Assembly (NCBI GenBank): GCA_030583905.1
Contig: CP129481.1
Location: 434,001 to 498,000, forward strand
Direction: 5' to 3'
DNA: 64,000 nucleotides
Source: Anaerolineales bacterium
GTDB lineage: Bacteria; Chloroflexota; Anaerolineae; Anaerolineales; Villigracilaceae
In this document: positions 51,072 through 59,377 of the stretch, in pieces
Numbering within the stretch: the first letter of the stretch is position 1
Layout of the letters: every line of letters starts with the position of its first letter
Made by a program: the position numbers and the translations under genes
The notes under the pieces: generated by a model
What the model was told of the DNA's origin: nothing
The model's input: the letters and a program-made list of their open reading frames with translations, nothing else
Database searches by the model: none

Positions 51072-52337
51072 TTATTGTCCAATCATTCCAAGAAGGATCT
51101 CGATGGCACGATCCAGTTGAGGGTCTCTGCCTGCCTGGCGGTCTTCAAGCGTCATTTCCACCGGATAATCGGGGGTAAGCCCAAGTTCATGGATGGTCTT
51201 TTCGTTCGGGGTAAGCCACTTCGCAATCGTTACGCGCACGGCTCCGTTATTATCGGACAGCGGAATCCAGTTTTGGACAGAGCCTTTTCCATAAGTCAGT
51301 GTACCGACCAATTTGGCACGCCCAGCATCCTGTAAGGCGCCTGCCACGATCTCCGAAGCAGAAGCGGAGCCTTCATTGACCAATACCAGCATGGGGATAT
51401 CACTATTGGTCGCCAGCCCGTTGGGGATGACCGTGAATGTATCACGGGAGCCGTCGCCATACTGTTCATACAATACAACGCCTTCTCCCATGAACTGCGA
51501 AGCGACCTCCACGGAAGTTTGCAGGAAGCCTCCGCCGTTGTTGCGCAGATCCAAGATGATGCCTTTGGGATTTTGCGCCATCAACTCTTTGAGCGTGGCA
51601 AGCAGTTCCGGGGTGGTCCTGGAACCGAAGGTCGTTACCTGAACATAAGCAATATCATTGTCGAGCATTTCACCGCTGGCAGAAGCGATGGTGATCCGTG
51701 CACGGACGATATCGAATTCAAGCAGTTCATTTTCGCCCTCCCGCCGAATGGTCAGTCGAACGGTTGACCCAGCAGGACCGAGGACTTTGAGGCGGGCGAC
51801 CTCGGCAGCAGTACCCGTCATGTCTTCACCATCAATGGCGACGATCTGGTCGCCGGGTAAAAGCCCAGCCTTTTCGGCAGGCGAACCGGGGATGGGGCTG
51901 GTGATGGTCAGATAGGTCGTGGTTGTATCCACATAAGCGCCGATACCTTCGTATTCACCTTCAAGTCCGGCGTTGGCTTGTTCGTAATCCTCCGGGCTCA
52001 TGTAGGAAGAGTGCTCGTCGCCAAGCGCCTCCATCATGCCTTTGATCGCGCCGCGCATGAGCGCGACATCATCTACGGGCTGGTCGACATAATTCTCGTG
52101 GACAAGGTTCCACGCTTCCCAAAACGGCTTGAAGAGGGTCTGCAATTCCTCGGGCGTTGCCGACTGTTGAGACGGGGATGCCGTGGGCGGCGCAGAAACG
52201 CTGGGTGTTGACGGGTTGAAAGCGGACAAACCCGCGAATGGCATGATATGCCCAGTTATAAATCCGCCTGCAAACGAGCCAAGCGCGACCACAGCCACGA
52301 CAAGGATGAGCAGGATTACTTTTAAGGTTTTATTCAC
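51072..52337 (-). CDS. Carboxyl-terminal processing protease (S41, CtpA-like)
   Basis: A 421-residue exported serine protease. N-terminal signal or anchor helix, PDZ domain with YEGIGAYVDTTTTYLTI and LPGDQIVAIDGEDMTGT, then the S41 catalytic domain with serine in LVNEGSASASEIVAGAL and lysine in YGKGSVQNW. It would trim the C termini of exported proteins. The GTG at 52337 is taken as start because GGAGG lies 5 nt before it; a TTG 12 nt earlier is possible. It belongs with the neighbouring zinc protease. Confidence 0.9.
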   Translation of the reverse strand: MNKTLKVILLILVVAVVALGSFAGGFITGHIMPFAGLSAFNPSTPSVSAPPTASPSQQSATPEELQTLFKPFWEAWNLVHENYVDQPVDDVALMRGAIKGMMEALGDEHSSYMSPEDYEQANAGLEGEYEGIGAYVDTTTTYLTITSPIPGSPAEKAGLLPGDQIVAIDGEDMTGTAAEVARLKVLGPAGSTVRLTIRREGENELLEFDIVRARITIASASGEMLDNDIAYVQVTTFGSRTTPELLATLKELMAQNPKGIILDLRNNGGGFLQTSVEVASQFMGEGVVLYEQYGDGSRDTFTVIPNGLATNSDIPMLVLVNEGSASASEIVAGALQDAGRAKLVGTLTYGKGSVQNWIPLSDNNGAVRVTIAKWLTPNEKTIHELGLTPDYPVEMTLEDRQAGRDPQLDRAIEILLGMIGQ

Positions 52338-52428
52338 AATAGCCTCCAATTTTGGCTTTCTGGTACGAAAGATACCAGTCTGGGATTAAAGATTGCTGAA
52401 TTCTTTGTACGATTCTTGTAAGAGCCGG

Positions 52429-52674
52429 TTACTGTTCAGAATCAGATGACGCGTCTTTCTTACCTGCATGCAGCTCCTCCACCCTGCGCCGCAGTTCATT
52501 GATCGGCTCGTTCTGCTTCTTTGTGGACGTGGTCAGCGATTTGGAAAAATTATCGAACGCCCCTTTACCGTCCGAACGGAAGGCGCCGCGCACCATGGCA
52601 TACATGACGAGGTTAATGCCGATAACAAGCACGATGAATATCAATGCACCGATCATGAGTTTACTGGTTTCCAT
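52429..52674 (-). CDS. Small single-helix membrane protein
   Basis: An 81-residue protein, not recognised: one transmembrane helix (about 7-29), a basic/polar linker and a C-terminal helical, charged tail (NELRRRVEELHAG), which may form a coiled coil. SD GGAGG before the ATG. It stands between the HAD and the CtpA-like genes on the same strand. Could anchor a partner at the membrane. Confidence 0.6.
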   Translation of the reverse strand: METSKLMIGALIFIVLVIGINLVMYAMVRGAFRSDGKGAFDNFSKSLTTSTKKQNEPINELRRRVEELHAGKKDASSDSEQ

Positions 52675-52694
52675 GATATGCCTCCAAGCAATGG

Positions 52695-53333
52695 TTAATG
52701 TAGACGTTCCAAAATGGCGGGCAATTCATTCCAGTCCAGCAGATGCGCGTCGGCATCGCCGTTGACATATGAATTGTGCGCCAGAACGCTGAACAGTCCC
52801 GCATCCTTTGCGGCGCGGGTGGTGCGGACAATGTCGTCGATCATCACGCATTTCGACGGGTCGCTTTCGCCCGCGACGTTCATGGCGATCTCGAACGACT
52901 TGGGCATCGGCTTGCAATACGGCGCAACGGCATTCACGTCCACGATGGTGTCGAAAAGGTCGGCGAGTTCGAGTGTGGTCAGCACTCTTCGGGCATGGGC
53001 AGAGTCCGCGTTGGTGAAGATCAGGTTGCGGGTCGGAAGCGAAGCGATGACTGAGCGCAGAGTCGGATCGGGAACCAGGTAATCCTTCAAGGGCAGGTCA
53101 TGCACAAAGGCGAGAAATTCATCCGCATCGATGTTGTGATTTGCCTGTAAGCCGCGCATGGTGGTCCCGTATTCCCGAAAGTATTTTTCGCGCAAGATCG
53201 GAATTTCGTCTTTGGGGATGTCCATGTGGTCGCGCATATACAAGTTCATGCGCTCCTTGATCGCCTGCCACAAGCCCGCGCCGGGCGGATACAACGTGTC
53301 GTCGAGATCGAAGAAAATCGTGGTAAATCGCAT
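52695..53333 (-). CDS. HAD-family pyrimidine 5'-nucleotidase-like protein
   Basis: A 212-residue HAD-IA protein resembling the SDT1/pyrimidine-5-nucleotidase group: motif I FFDLDDTLYPPG, motif II FTNADSAHARR, lysine in YCKPMPKSF, and MIDDIVRTTRAAK for the metal aspartates. It would dephosphorylate UMP/CMP or modified nucleotides. The start codon lies only 20 bp from the mutL start on the other strand; a minus-strand TATAAT ends 6 nt before it, so its mRNA is probably leaderless. Confidence 0.83.
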   Translation of the reverse strand: MRFTTIFFDLDDTLYPPGAGLWQAIKERMNLYMRDHMDIPKDEIPILREKYFREYGTTMRGLQANHNIDADEFLAFVHDLPLKDYLVPDPTLRSVIASLPTRNLIFTNADSAHARRVLTTLELADLFDTIVDVNAVAPYCKPMPKSFEIAMNVAGESDPSKCVMIDDIVRTTRAAKDAGLFSVLAHNSYVNGDADAHLLDWNELPAILERLH

Positions 53334-53339
53334 GGGGCG

Positions 53340-53347
53340 ATTATAAT
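53340..53347. promoter_or_regulatory. Shared palindromic -10 region of divergent leaderless promoters
   Basis: GATTATAATC (53339-53348) contains TATAAT on both strands: 53342-53347 for mutL and 53340-53345 for the HAD gene. Each ends 6 nt before its start codon. Both cannot be bound at once, so the two genes compete. Confidence 0.65.
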
Positions 53348-53353
53348 CGCGCC

Positions 53354-55117
53354 ATGCCCATTCGATTGCTTTCCCCGGAAGTTTCATCGCAAATCGCCGC
53401 CGGTGAGGTGGTGGAGCGCCCCGCTTCAGTCGTAAAAGAGTTGGTTGAAAATTCTTTGGACGCGGGCGCGAAGAATATTTCAATTTCGATCGCGGATGCG
53501 GGACGGATGTTAATCGAAGTGGCGGATGACGGACACGGCATCTCCGCGGACGAATTGGCATTAGCCGCATCGCGTCATGCGACCTCGAAGCTGGTTCAGT
53601 CCGATGACCTGTTCCACATCCAGACCTTGGGATTTCGCGGCGAAGCGCTGGCTTCGATCGGTTCCGTCTCGCGCATGATCATCACTTCGCGCGTGGAGTC
53701 CGCGAAGGAAGGCGCGCGTCTGAGTGTGGATGGCGGTATTGCGGGGAAGGTCGAAAAGGTCGGCGCGCCGGTGGGAACGGTAGTGCGCGTGGAGAATCTT
53801 TTCTACAACGTGCCCGCGCGTTTGAAATTTTTGAAAACAGATACCACCGAACGCCGCGCGATTGACACGCTTGTCACACGCTATGCGCTGGCGTATCCGA
53901 ATGTGCGATTCAAAGTGACCGATGGAAAGCAGGTCACGTTACAGACGGCGGGAGATGGCGATCGCCGCGCGATTTTGGCGGCACTGTACGGCGTGGATGT
54001 CGCCAAGCAGATGCTGGAAGTGATGGCTTCCGAAGAAAATCTCACATTATCGGGCTTCATCAGTCCCGTTTCGTTAACCCGCTCCAACCGCAGGGAAATT
54101 ACTTTTTTCATCAATGGGCGCTGGGTGCAGGAAATTTCGCTCAACTCCGCGCTTTTACAGGCGTATCATACGCTCCTGATGGTGGGACGTTATCCGCTGA
54201 CGGCATTGTTCCTTGAAATGGCTCCCGAAGATGTGGATGTGAACGTCCACCCGACAAAAGCCGAAGTGCGATTCCGCAGCCAGGATAAAGTGTTCAGTTT
54301 CGTCCAGCGTTCGGTGCGAAAGGCATTACTGGCGTACACGCCGGTCCCGTCCATTTCGCCGCAGTTATGGGGAGCGCGTTCGCGCGATGAAGTACCAGAG
54401 AGACAGGCGGGCATCGATTGGACGATAGCGCAAGATGAATCTTTGACGATGGACGGTGAACCGCAATCCGTAGAAACCCCGGAAGGACAATCACCATCCA
54501 CGGTTGGCGGTCAACGGTCGTTTGAGACCGGCGTTCCGCTGCTTCGTCTCATTGGTCAGATCGGCTCGACATATCTGGTGGCAGAAGGACCTGATGGGTT
54601 GTATCTCATCGATCAACACGCCGCGCATGAACGGGTTCTGTTCGAGAAGTTGATGGCACAGCATGAGAACAGGAGCATCCCGTCGCAGGCATTGCTTGCG
54701 CCGGAAGTGGTGACGCTCCCGCCGCAGTCCGCGAAGATGATCGGGGAACAATTGCCTTTCCTGAACAAATTCGGCTTTGAAGTCGAGGAGTTCGGGGCGA
54801 ATACGTTCCAAGTCCGCGCGATGCCGATATTATTTTCGGGCGGCGATCCCGCCTCGGCGCTGAGGGCGTTGGTGGAGGATTTTGAAGAGGACGAGAGTCC
54901 GCTTCAGGCGGAGGTCGAGGCGCGGCTTGCGGCAAGAGTCTGCAAGAGATTGGCGGTCAAAGCCGGGCAGGTGCTCACATCCGATGAGCAGAGAAGTTTG
55001 CTGAACGATCTTGAGGCGTGCCAATCGCCGCGGACATGTCCGCATGGCAGACCGACGATGATCCATCTATCGGTGGACACGCTGGAGCGTCAATTTGGGA
55101 GGCGCGGAGCGCGATAA
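53354..55117 (+). CDS. mutL: DNA mismatch repair protein MutL
   Basis: A 587-residue MutL. GHKL ATPase motifs are GEVVERPASVVKELVENSLDAGA (in part: VVERPASVVKELVENS), VADDGHGI and RGEALASIGSVSRM. The C-terminal dimerisation domain has the endonuclease motif DQHAAHERVLFEK (DQHAx2Ex4E) and CPHGRPT, so it is a nicking MutL like those in bacteria without MutH. The linker (about residues 360-395) includes repeat B copies with STVGGQRS. Start set by the TATAAT 6 nt upstream. It may act with MutS1, which is not in the window. Confidence 0.95.
   Translation: MPIRLLSPEVSSQIAAGEVVERPASVVKELVENSLDAGAKNISISIADAGRMLIEVADDGHGISADELALAASRHATSKLVQSDDLFHIQTLGFRGEALASIGSVSRMIITSRVESAKEGARLSVDGGIAGKVEKVGAPVGTVVRVENLFYNVPARLKFLKTDTTERRAIDTLVTRYALAYPNVRFKVTDGKQVTLQTAGDGDRRAILAALYGVDVAKQMLEVMASEENLTLSGFISPVSLTRSNRREITFFINGRWVQEISLNSALLQAYHTLLMVGRYPLTALFLEMAPEDVDVNVHPTKAEVRFRSQDKVFSFVQRSVRKALLAYTPVPSISPQLWGARSRDEVPERQAGIDWTIAQDESLTMDGEPQSVETPEGQSPSTVGGQRSFETGVPLLRLIGQIGSTYLVAEGPDGLYLIDQHAAHERVLFEKLMAQHENRSIPSQALLAPEVVTLPPQSAKMIGEQLPFLNKFGFEVEEFGANTFQVRAMPILFSGGDPASALRALVEDFEEDESPLQAEVEARLAARVCKRLAVKAGQVLTSDEQRSLLNDLEACQSPRTCPHGRPTMIHLSVDTLERQFGRRGAR
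54445..54520. repeat. Repeat family B inside mutL
   Basis: GACGATGGACGGTGAACCG (54445-54463) and ATCCACGGTTGGCGGTCAAC (within 54488-54520) encode the linker of MutL. Same family as the repeat in mutS2. Confidence 0.6.
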
Positions 55118-55188
55118 ACCAGCTTGCCTTTTTGTTAGGTCGTGTTTCTAATTTTGTAAGGTGGAAATAAAAAGCTTTTCGGATACGC

Positions 55189-55194
55189 TAAAAT
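55189..55194 (+). promoter_or_regulatory. -10 element for a leaderless GGDEF transcript
   Basis: TAAAAT with a 6-nt gap to the ATG at 55201; no Shine-Dalgarno. Confidence 0.5.
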
Positions 55195-55200
55195 CATGCA

Positions 55201-56169
55201 ATGGAAAAGCTGGCGGAGATCATCACCACACAGGATGTGGAAAAAATACTTGAAACCATACATGCCATGGTGGCGGTCGTGGAAAAGGACGGCAGGCTGG
55301 TTTCATGGAATTCCGCTTTTGCTTCTTGCAAGAAACGCTTCCCGTCCACAGATAACATTACCGATTTATTCCCTGACAAAGACAAACTCGTCCTGCAGCG
55401 TCAATTAGCCGATGGGGCGCAGGCTGAATGGGTCACTGAGATTCCAACCAATGATGCCGACAAGACCTCGCTTTGCGATTGTGTATTATTCCCCGCCCCA
55501 CATGGGCGGGTTATCTTTATCGCCGAACGGATCGAGTCGGAGCCTGTTCTGCAGGAAAGCATTGAACGGCTCAGCAGACAGGTCAGGCTGTTCCAGGTCG
55601 AAAGTGAAGTTTCAAAGAAACTGGCGCACAACAAACAGGTCGAATTGGATGCGGTCGTGGTACAGGCAAAAGAGGTCGCCCAGACCGATCCGCTGACCTA
55701 TTTATACAACCGCCGCGCGATCGTCCGCGAACTTCAGGATGAGGTCATGCGCGCCGAGCGGTACGGCTCGCTTCTGTCCATTTCCATCATAGATGTGGAT
55801 CACTTCAAAGCCATCAACGATATGTACGGTCACCCCGTCGGCGACGAAGTGCTGCGTCAAATGGCGAACCATTTGCGCGAGGGCATCCGAAGCCCGGACG
55901 TTATCGGACGGTATGGGGGCGAGGAGTTCATCATCATTCTGCCCAGTTCTGACGCAAAAGCCGCCGCGGAACAAGCCGCCCGCCTGTGCAAACAGATCGG
56001 CGAAACCACCCTGCAGGTCAAGGAACATTCCATCCGCATCACACTCAGCATTGGCGTAGCGCAGTTAAAGATCGGCGAGGATACGTGGGACAGCCTGCTC
56101 AAACGCGCGGATAATGCCATGTATGAGGCAAAGGAACAGGGGCGAGGACGCTGGGTCGTTGCAGAATGA
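55201..56169 (+). CDS. Diguanylate cyclase with PAS-like sensor
   Basis: A 322-residue protein. N-terminal PAS-like domain (about 10-120), coiled linker (about 120-160), and a GGDEF domain: RYGGEEFIIIL with active-site GGEEF, and an RSPD inhibitory I-site 5 residues upstream, so product inhibition by c-di-GMP is expected. It makes c-di-GMP from two GTP. No membrane helix, so it is cytosolic. Start set by the adjacent -10. A good terminator follows. Confidence 0.9.
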   Translation: MEKLAEIITTQDVEKILETIHAMVAVVEKDGRLVSWNSAFASCKKRFPSTDNITDLFPDKDKLVLQRQLADGAQAEWVTEIPTNDADKTSLCDCVLFPAPHGRVIFIAERIESEPVLQESIERLSRQVRLFQVESEVSKKLAHNKQVELDAVVVQAKEVAQTDPLTYLYNRRAIVRELQDEVMRAERYGSLLSISIIDVDHFKAINDMYGHPVGDEVLRQMANHLREGIRSPDVIGRYGGEEFIIILPSSDAKAAAEQAARLCKQIGETTLQVKEHSIRITLSIGVAQLKIGEDTWDSLLKRADNAMYEAKEQGRGRWVVAE

Positions 56170-56195
56170 AAAATCTCCCATCGCGGGAGATTTTT
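56169..56195. terminator. Bidirectional terminator between GGDEF gene and lipB
   Basis: AAAAATCTCCC/GGGAGATTTTT stem, loop ATCGC, A/T-rich flanks; overlaps the stop of the GGDEF gene. Confidence 0.88.
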
Positions 56196-56940
56196 ATTTT
56201 TCGTCGAACACACTCTTGAACGAAGCGATCACCTTCGCTTTGACATCCTCCATGGAAGGAACGGGGTCGAGCAAATCAGCCAATGAAACCACAGGCTCAG
56301 GCAGCCCGCATGCAATGATGCCGTTCCAATACTCCATATTCGGGTTGACATTCAACGCGAAACCATGACGGGTGACGCCCCGCGCATCCACCTTGACGCC
56401 AATGGCGGCGATCTTGGCGGGCTTCTTCCTGTCTTCAGGCTTGCAATTCACGCATCGCGAATGGACATCTGCCTGAATCCACACCCCGGTCTTTCCCTCC
56501 CGTTGACCTGATGCAATGCCGAACTGCATCAATGCGCCAATGAGTACGGACTCCAATTTGCGGATGTAGCCGACATAGTCAGACCTGACAGGTCTTTTAT
56601 CGTCAACATCCACATCGGGGGATTCTTCGGAAGACCCGTCAGGTCTTATAGGCATGAGCGGAATCAACGGATAGCCCACCAACTGCCCCGGTCCGTGGTA
56701 GGTGACATCCCCGCCGCGATCCACCCAGAAGGTGGAAATTCCTTTTTCTTTCAGTTGATCTTCATTCCAAAGCAGGTTGGCGGCATTGCCCCGTCTGCCG
56801 AAGGTGTAAACGTCAGGATGTTCGAGCAATAGAAGCGTCGGCGGACGTTTCCCCTCCGCGATCTCCGCCGCGTATTCATCCTGCAATTTCCAGGCGGTTT
56901 CGTATCCGATCAAACCCAGATCAATGATTTCGATGTTCAT
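56194..56940 (-). CDS. lipB: Octanoyltransferase with two in-frame insertions
   Basis: A 248-residue LipB, longer than usual (about 210-230). It transfers octanoyl groups from acyl carrier protein to lipoyl domains. VDRGGDVTYHGPGQLVGYP, the catalytic Lys in KIAAIGVKV and Cys in NGIIACGLPEP are conserved. Between VGYPLIPL and YIRKLE lie about 22 acidic/polar extra residues (98-120), encoded by two AGACCTG-type palindromes. A second insert of about 19 residues (with CVNC) precedes the catalytic Lys. Both fall in loops. Start is the ATG after TTTAAT; the next upstream sequence is a family D repeat. Confidence 0.9.
   Translation of the reverse strand: MNIEIIDLGLIGYETAWKLQDEYAAEIAEGKRPPTLLLLEHPDVYTFGRRGNAANLLWNEDQLKEKGISTFWVDRGGDVTYHGPGQLVGYPLIPLMPIRPDGSSEESPDVDVDDKRPVRSDYVGYIRKLESVLIGALMQFGIASGQREGKTGVWIQADVHSRCVNCKPEDRKKPAKIAAIGVKVDARGVTRHGFALNVNPNMEYWNGIIACGLPEPVVSLADLLDPVPSMEDVKAKVIASFKSVFDEK
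56581..56647. repeat. Palindromic repeat pair inside lipB
   Basis: AGACCTGACAGGTCT (56581-56595) and AAGACCCGTCAGGTCTT (56631-56647), inverted palindromes 35 nt apart, in frame. They encode the first extra segment of LipB. Confidence 0.8.
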
Positions 56941-56951
56941 ACCATTAAATC

Positions 56952-56980
56952 CGTAGGGGCGGAGGGACCCCCACCCCTAC
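56952..56980. repeat. Family D palindrome
   Basis: GTAGGGG (56953-56959) and CCCCTAC (56974-56980) around a GC-rich core, between lipB and the FAD oxidase gene. Confidence 0.65.
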
Positions 56981-56988
56981 ATTTATGA

Positions 56989-58383
56989 TTATCCAAATAT
57001 TCTTCTATACAGATCCGATTCCAACAACCCGTTCGGGTCACAGCGCTTCTTTAATTTCTTGAATTTCTTCACAGTTTCTTCGCCGTAGAACGCCAGCGCA
57101 GTTTCCGCAGTCGTTTCGCTGTTCTTGGCGAAGTAGAAACGCCCGCCGTTGGCGAGGACGATCCTATCGAATTCCAACAACATGGCGCGGAGTTTGGCGC
57201 GGTTGCCGTTCGTTACTTTGAAATCCATCGCCAGTGAAAAACCGTCTACGGCGTGGGTGAGCAGGAATGGGTCAGGGCGGTGGCGTTTGGTCACGCCGAG
57301 GTATGAGGGCAGGCGGTTCTTATGTGATGTTTTGAGCATCTCCGTCCATGCAGCTTCAGCGGTCTCCTTAGGCATGAACGATTGATACTGGATCAAGCCT
57401 GTTTTCCCGTATGATAATTCCCAATCAGGGACATAATCCAGCAGGAAATGAAATGCCGCGTGAGGCTGGCGGAAGGTATGCGTCCGCAGGGATGCAATGT
57501 ATTTCGCGGTGTTGATTCCCCACGTCCCAAAGTTATTCATGAACGGCGACATGAAATAATGCAAAAGTCCCTTCGGGAAAACGCCAAAGATGCGTGAAGG
57601 CAGAATCTGATTCTTCAACTTCATGCTCTCCTGCGGATTCGGATCTTCGCCTTCGTGCACGTAGTTTGCGGCATGAATCTGTCCACGCCCGAGCGAAGAA
57701 CCTTTCGCCGTGCAATCCAGCCAGCCGACAATGTAATCATATTTCGGCGCGCCGTCATACAGGCTGGAAAGTTGTCGGCTGAGATCCTGCACGGGGTACG
57801 CATCCACAGTTAAAAGTCCGGAGTGGATGCGTTTCATCTGCAAGGTGATGGACGTGAAAATGCCAAGCATCCCGTAGCCGCCGATCATCGCGTAGAACAG
57901 ATCCTTGTTCTTTTTGGGCGAGCAGGTCACCTCCGCGCCGGTCGGCAGGACGGCAGTGAACTCGGTCACGTGTTCGCCGATGGTGCCCATTTTGAAATTA
58001 TTTTTGCCGTGGATGTTCGCGCCGAGACAGCCGCCCAGGGTGGTCTTCATGGTGCCGGAGACGACGGGGGGCCACCAGCCCTCGGGCTCGACGGTCTGCC
58101 AGAGTTTTTCGAGCGTGACGCCCGGCTCGCATCGGACTACGCCGGTGGCTGGATCCCAGGATGTGATCTGGTCCATGCCGGTCATGTCCAGCACGATGCC
58201 GCCGCCGTTGAGAGCGGCGTCGTTGTAACTGCGCCCTGCGCCACGCGCAGTGACGGTGATACCCTCTTTCTTTGCGCGCTGGAACGCGGAGTAGATCTCC
58301 TCCGCGGTTTTCGGGCGGACGAGATAGGAGGGCGCACGAAGTGAATGTCCGAAGTTTTCGAGTTGAGTGAATGTTGTTTGCAT
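56989..58383 (-). CDS. FAD-binding oxidase, DprE1-like
   Basis: A 464-residue vanillyl-alcohol-oxidase-type flavoprotein. FAD-binding segment ARGAGRSYNDAALNGGG, GTMKTTLGGCLGANIHGKNN and GGYGMLGIFTSITLQMKR resemble mycobacterial DprE1 (decaprenyl-phosphoryl-ribose oxidase) and related polyprenyl-phosphate sugar oxidases. The following gene encodes a DprE2-like SDR. Together they could oxidise and reduce C2 of a lipid-linked ribose to give arabinose, or act on a related sugar in a non-mycobacterial envelope. No Shine-Dalgarno seen. Confidence 0.82.
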   Translation of the reverse strand: MQTTFTQLENFGHSLRAPSYLVRPKTAEEIYSAFQRAKKEGITVTARGAGRSYNDAALNGGGIVLDMTGMDQITSWDPATGVVRCEPGVTLEKLWQTVEPEGWWPPVVSGTMKTTLGGCLGANIHGKNNFKMGTIGEHVTEFTAVLPTGAEVTCSPKKNKDLFYAMIGGYGMLGIFTSITLQMKRIHSGLLTVDAYPVQDLSRQLSSLYDGAPKYDYIVGWLDCTAKGSSLGRGQIHAANYVHEGEDPNPQESMKLKNQILPSRIFGVFPKGLLHYFMSPFMNNFGTWGINTAKYIASLRTHTFRQPHAAFHFLLDYVPDWELSYGKTGLIQYQSFMPKETAEAAWTEMLKTSHKNRLPSYLGVTKRHRPDPFLLTHAVDGFSLAMDFKVTNGNRAKLRAMLLEFDRIVLANGGRFYFAKNSETTAETALAFYGEETVKKFKKLKKRCDPNGLLESDLYRRIFG

Positions 58384-58403
58384 GGTGATCTGGTTTTGAA
58401 AAG

Positions 58404-58436
58404 AAACCCTAAAGGGTTTCGAAGCCTTTAGGGTTT
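58404..58436. repeat. Palindrome, family H
   Basis: AAACCCTAAAGG and CCTTTAGGGTTT, 12-bp arms with a 9-nt centre, between the DprE1-like and SDR genes. Confidence 0.75.
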
Positions 58437-58441
58437 TGGGA

Positions 58442-59233
58442 TTAGAACGATAGCCGCCTGAAAATGAATGACGGGATATGCCGGATGATCAGCATGATGT
58501 ACGTCCAGATGAAATGGGTGTACACCGTTTGCCTGCGTTTGCGCATGGCTTTGTAAATATCGTCCGCCGCTTTTTCAGGTTCGATGGCAAAGGGAGTTCC
58601 GCCTTGCGCCGCCTTGAGCATTTCGGTTTTGACGAAGCCCGGCTTGACGGTCAGCACATTCACGCCGTGGCGGGTGAGGCGGTTGCGGAGCGCTTCGAGA
58701 TAAATGGCAAGCCCACCCTTGGAGGTGTTGTAGCCGGGGTTGCCGACACGTCCGCGGTCACCGGCAACAGAGCCGATGCCGACGATCTGCCCCGCTTTGG
58801 CGCTTTGGAACATCTCCGCCACGGGGCTGAGCCATGCCATCGCGCCGATGAGATTGACCTCGACCATTTTTCGGTCGTTCTCAAAGTTGTATTTTTCGAT
58901 GCCGCCGGGCGGATAGTTGACGCCCGCCATAAAGACGAATACGTCCAGTCCGCCGAGGTCCGCGACGATTTTCTGGAGCAGGGCGGGGACTTCTTTGTAC
59001 TTGGAGACATCGTGGGTATATACCAGCGCGCGCGTTTCGCCAGCAGATTGGTTGATCTCGGCGCACAGGGTTTCCAGTTTTTCGGTTTGACGGGCTAGCA
59101 GGGCAAGGACATATCCCTCTTTGGCAAGTTTTCGGGCAAGTGCGGCGCCGATCCCCTCGGAGGCTCCTACGATGATTCCGCGTCGGCGTGGATTCAGCGG
59201 GGTGGCGGGAGCAATTTTCAGTGAGTCAGACAC
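58442..59233 (-). CDS. SDR-family oxidoreductase, DprE2-like
   Basis: A 263-residue SDR with IIVGASEGIGAALARKLA, NYPPGG region, catalytic YNTSKGG and a C-terminal amphipathic/hydrophobic tail (HFIWTYIMLIIRHIPSF), like DprE2, the reductase that completes epimerisation of decaprenyl-phosphoryl ribose. The tail would hold it at the membrane near its lipid substrate. It is upstream of the DprE1-like oxidase on the minus strand, separated by a repeat. The start is GTG at 59233 with GAGGT a few nt before it. Confidence 0.8.
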   Translation of the reverse strand: MSDSLKIAPATPLNPRRRGIIVGASEGIGAALARKLAKEGYVLALLARQTEKLETLCAEINQSAGETRALVYTHDVSKYKEVPALLQKIVADLGGLDVFVFMAGVNYPPGGIEKYNFENDRKMVEVNLIGAMAWLSPVAEMFQSAKAGQIVGIGSVAGDRGRVGNPGYNTSKGGLAIYLEALRNRLTRHGVNVLTVKPGFVKTEMLKAAQGGTPFAIEPEKAADDIYKAMRKRRQTVYTHFIWTYIMLIIRHIPSFIFRRLSF

Positions 59234-59299
59234 GTGAACCTCATCAAAAGTTTTGGTGTTTCATTCTAACACAGTCCTTTTCAGGCTGAAAATAGGCGT

Positions 59300-59305
59300 T
59301 ATAAT
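59300..59305 (+). promoter_or_regulatory. -10 element of the GAF-GGDEF gene
   Basis: TATAAT, 12 nt before a GTG (59318) and 72 nt before the ATG with Shine-Dalgarno at 59378. Confidence 0.4.
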
Positions 59306-59377
59306 GCATTATCATCTGTGAGCGATAGTACAAACGGACACTGTGCATCCAAGGCAACAGATGGTAAAAGGGAGATT

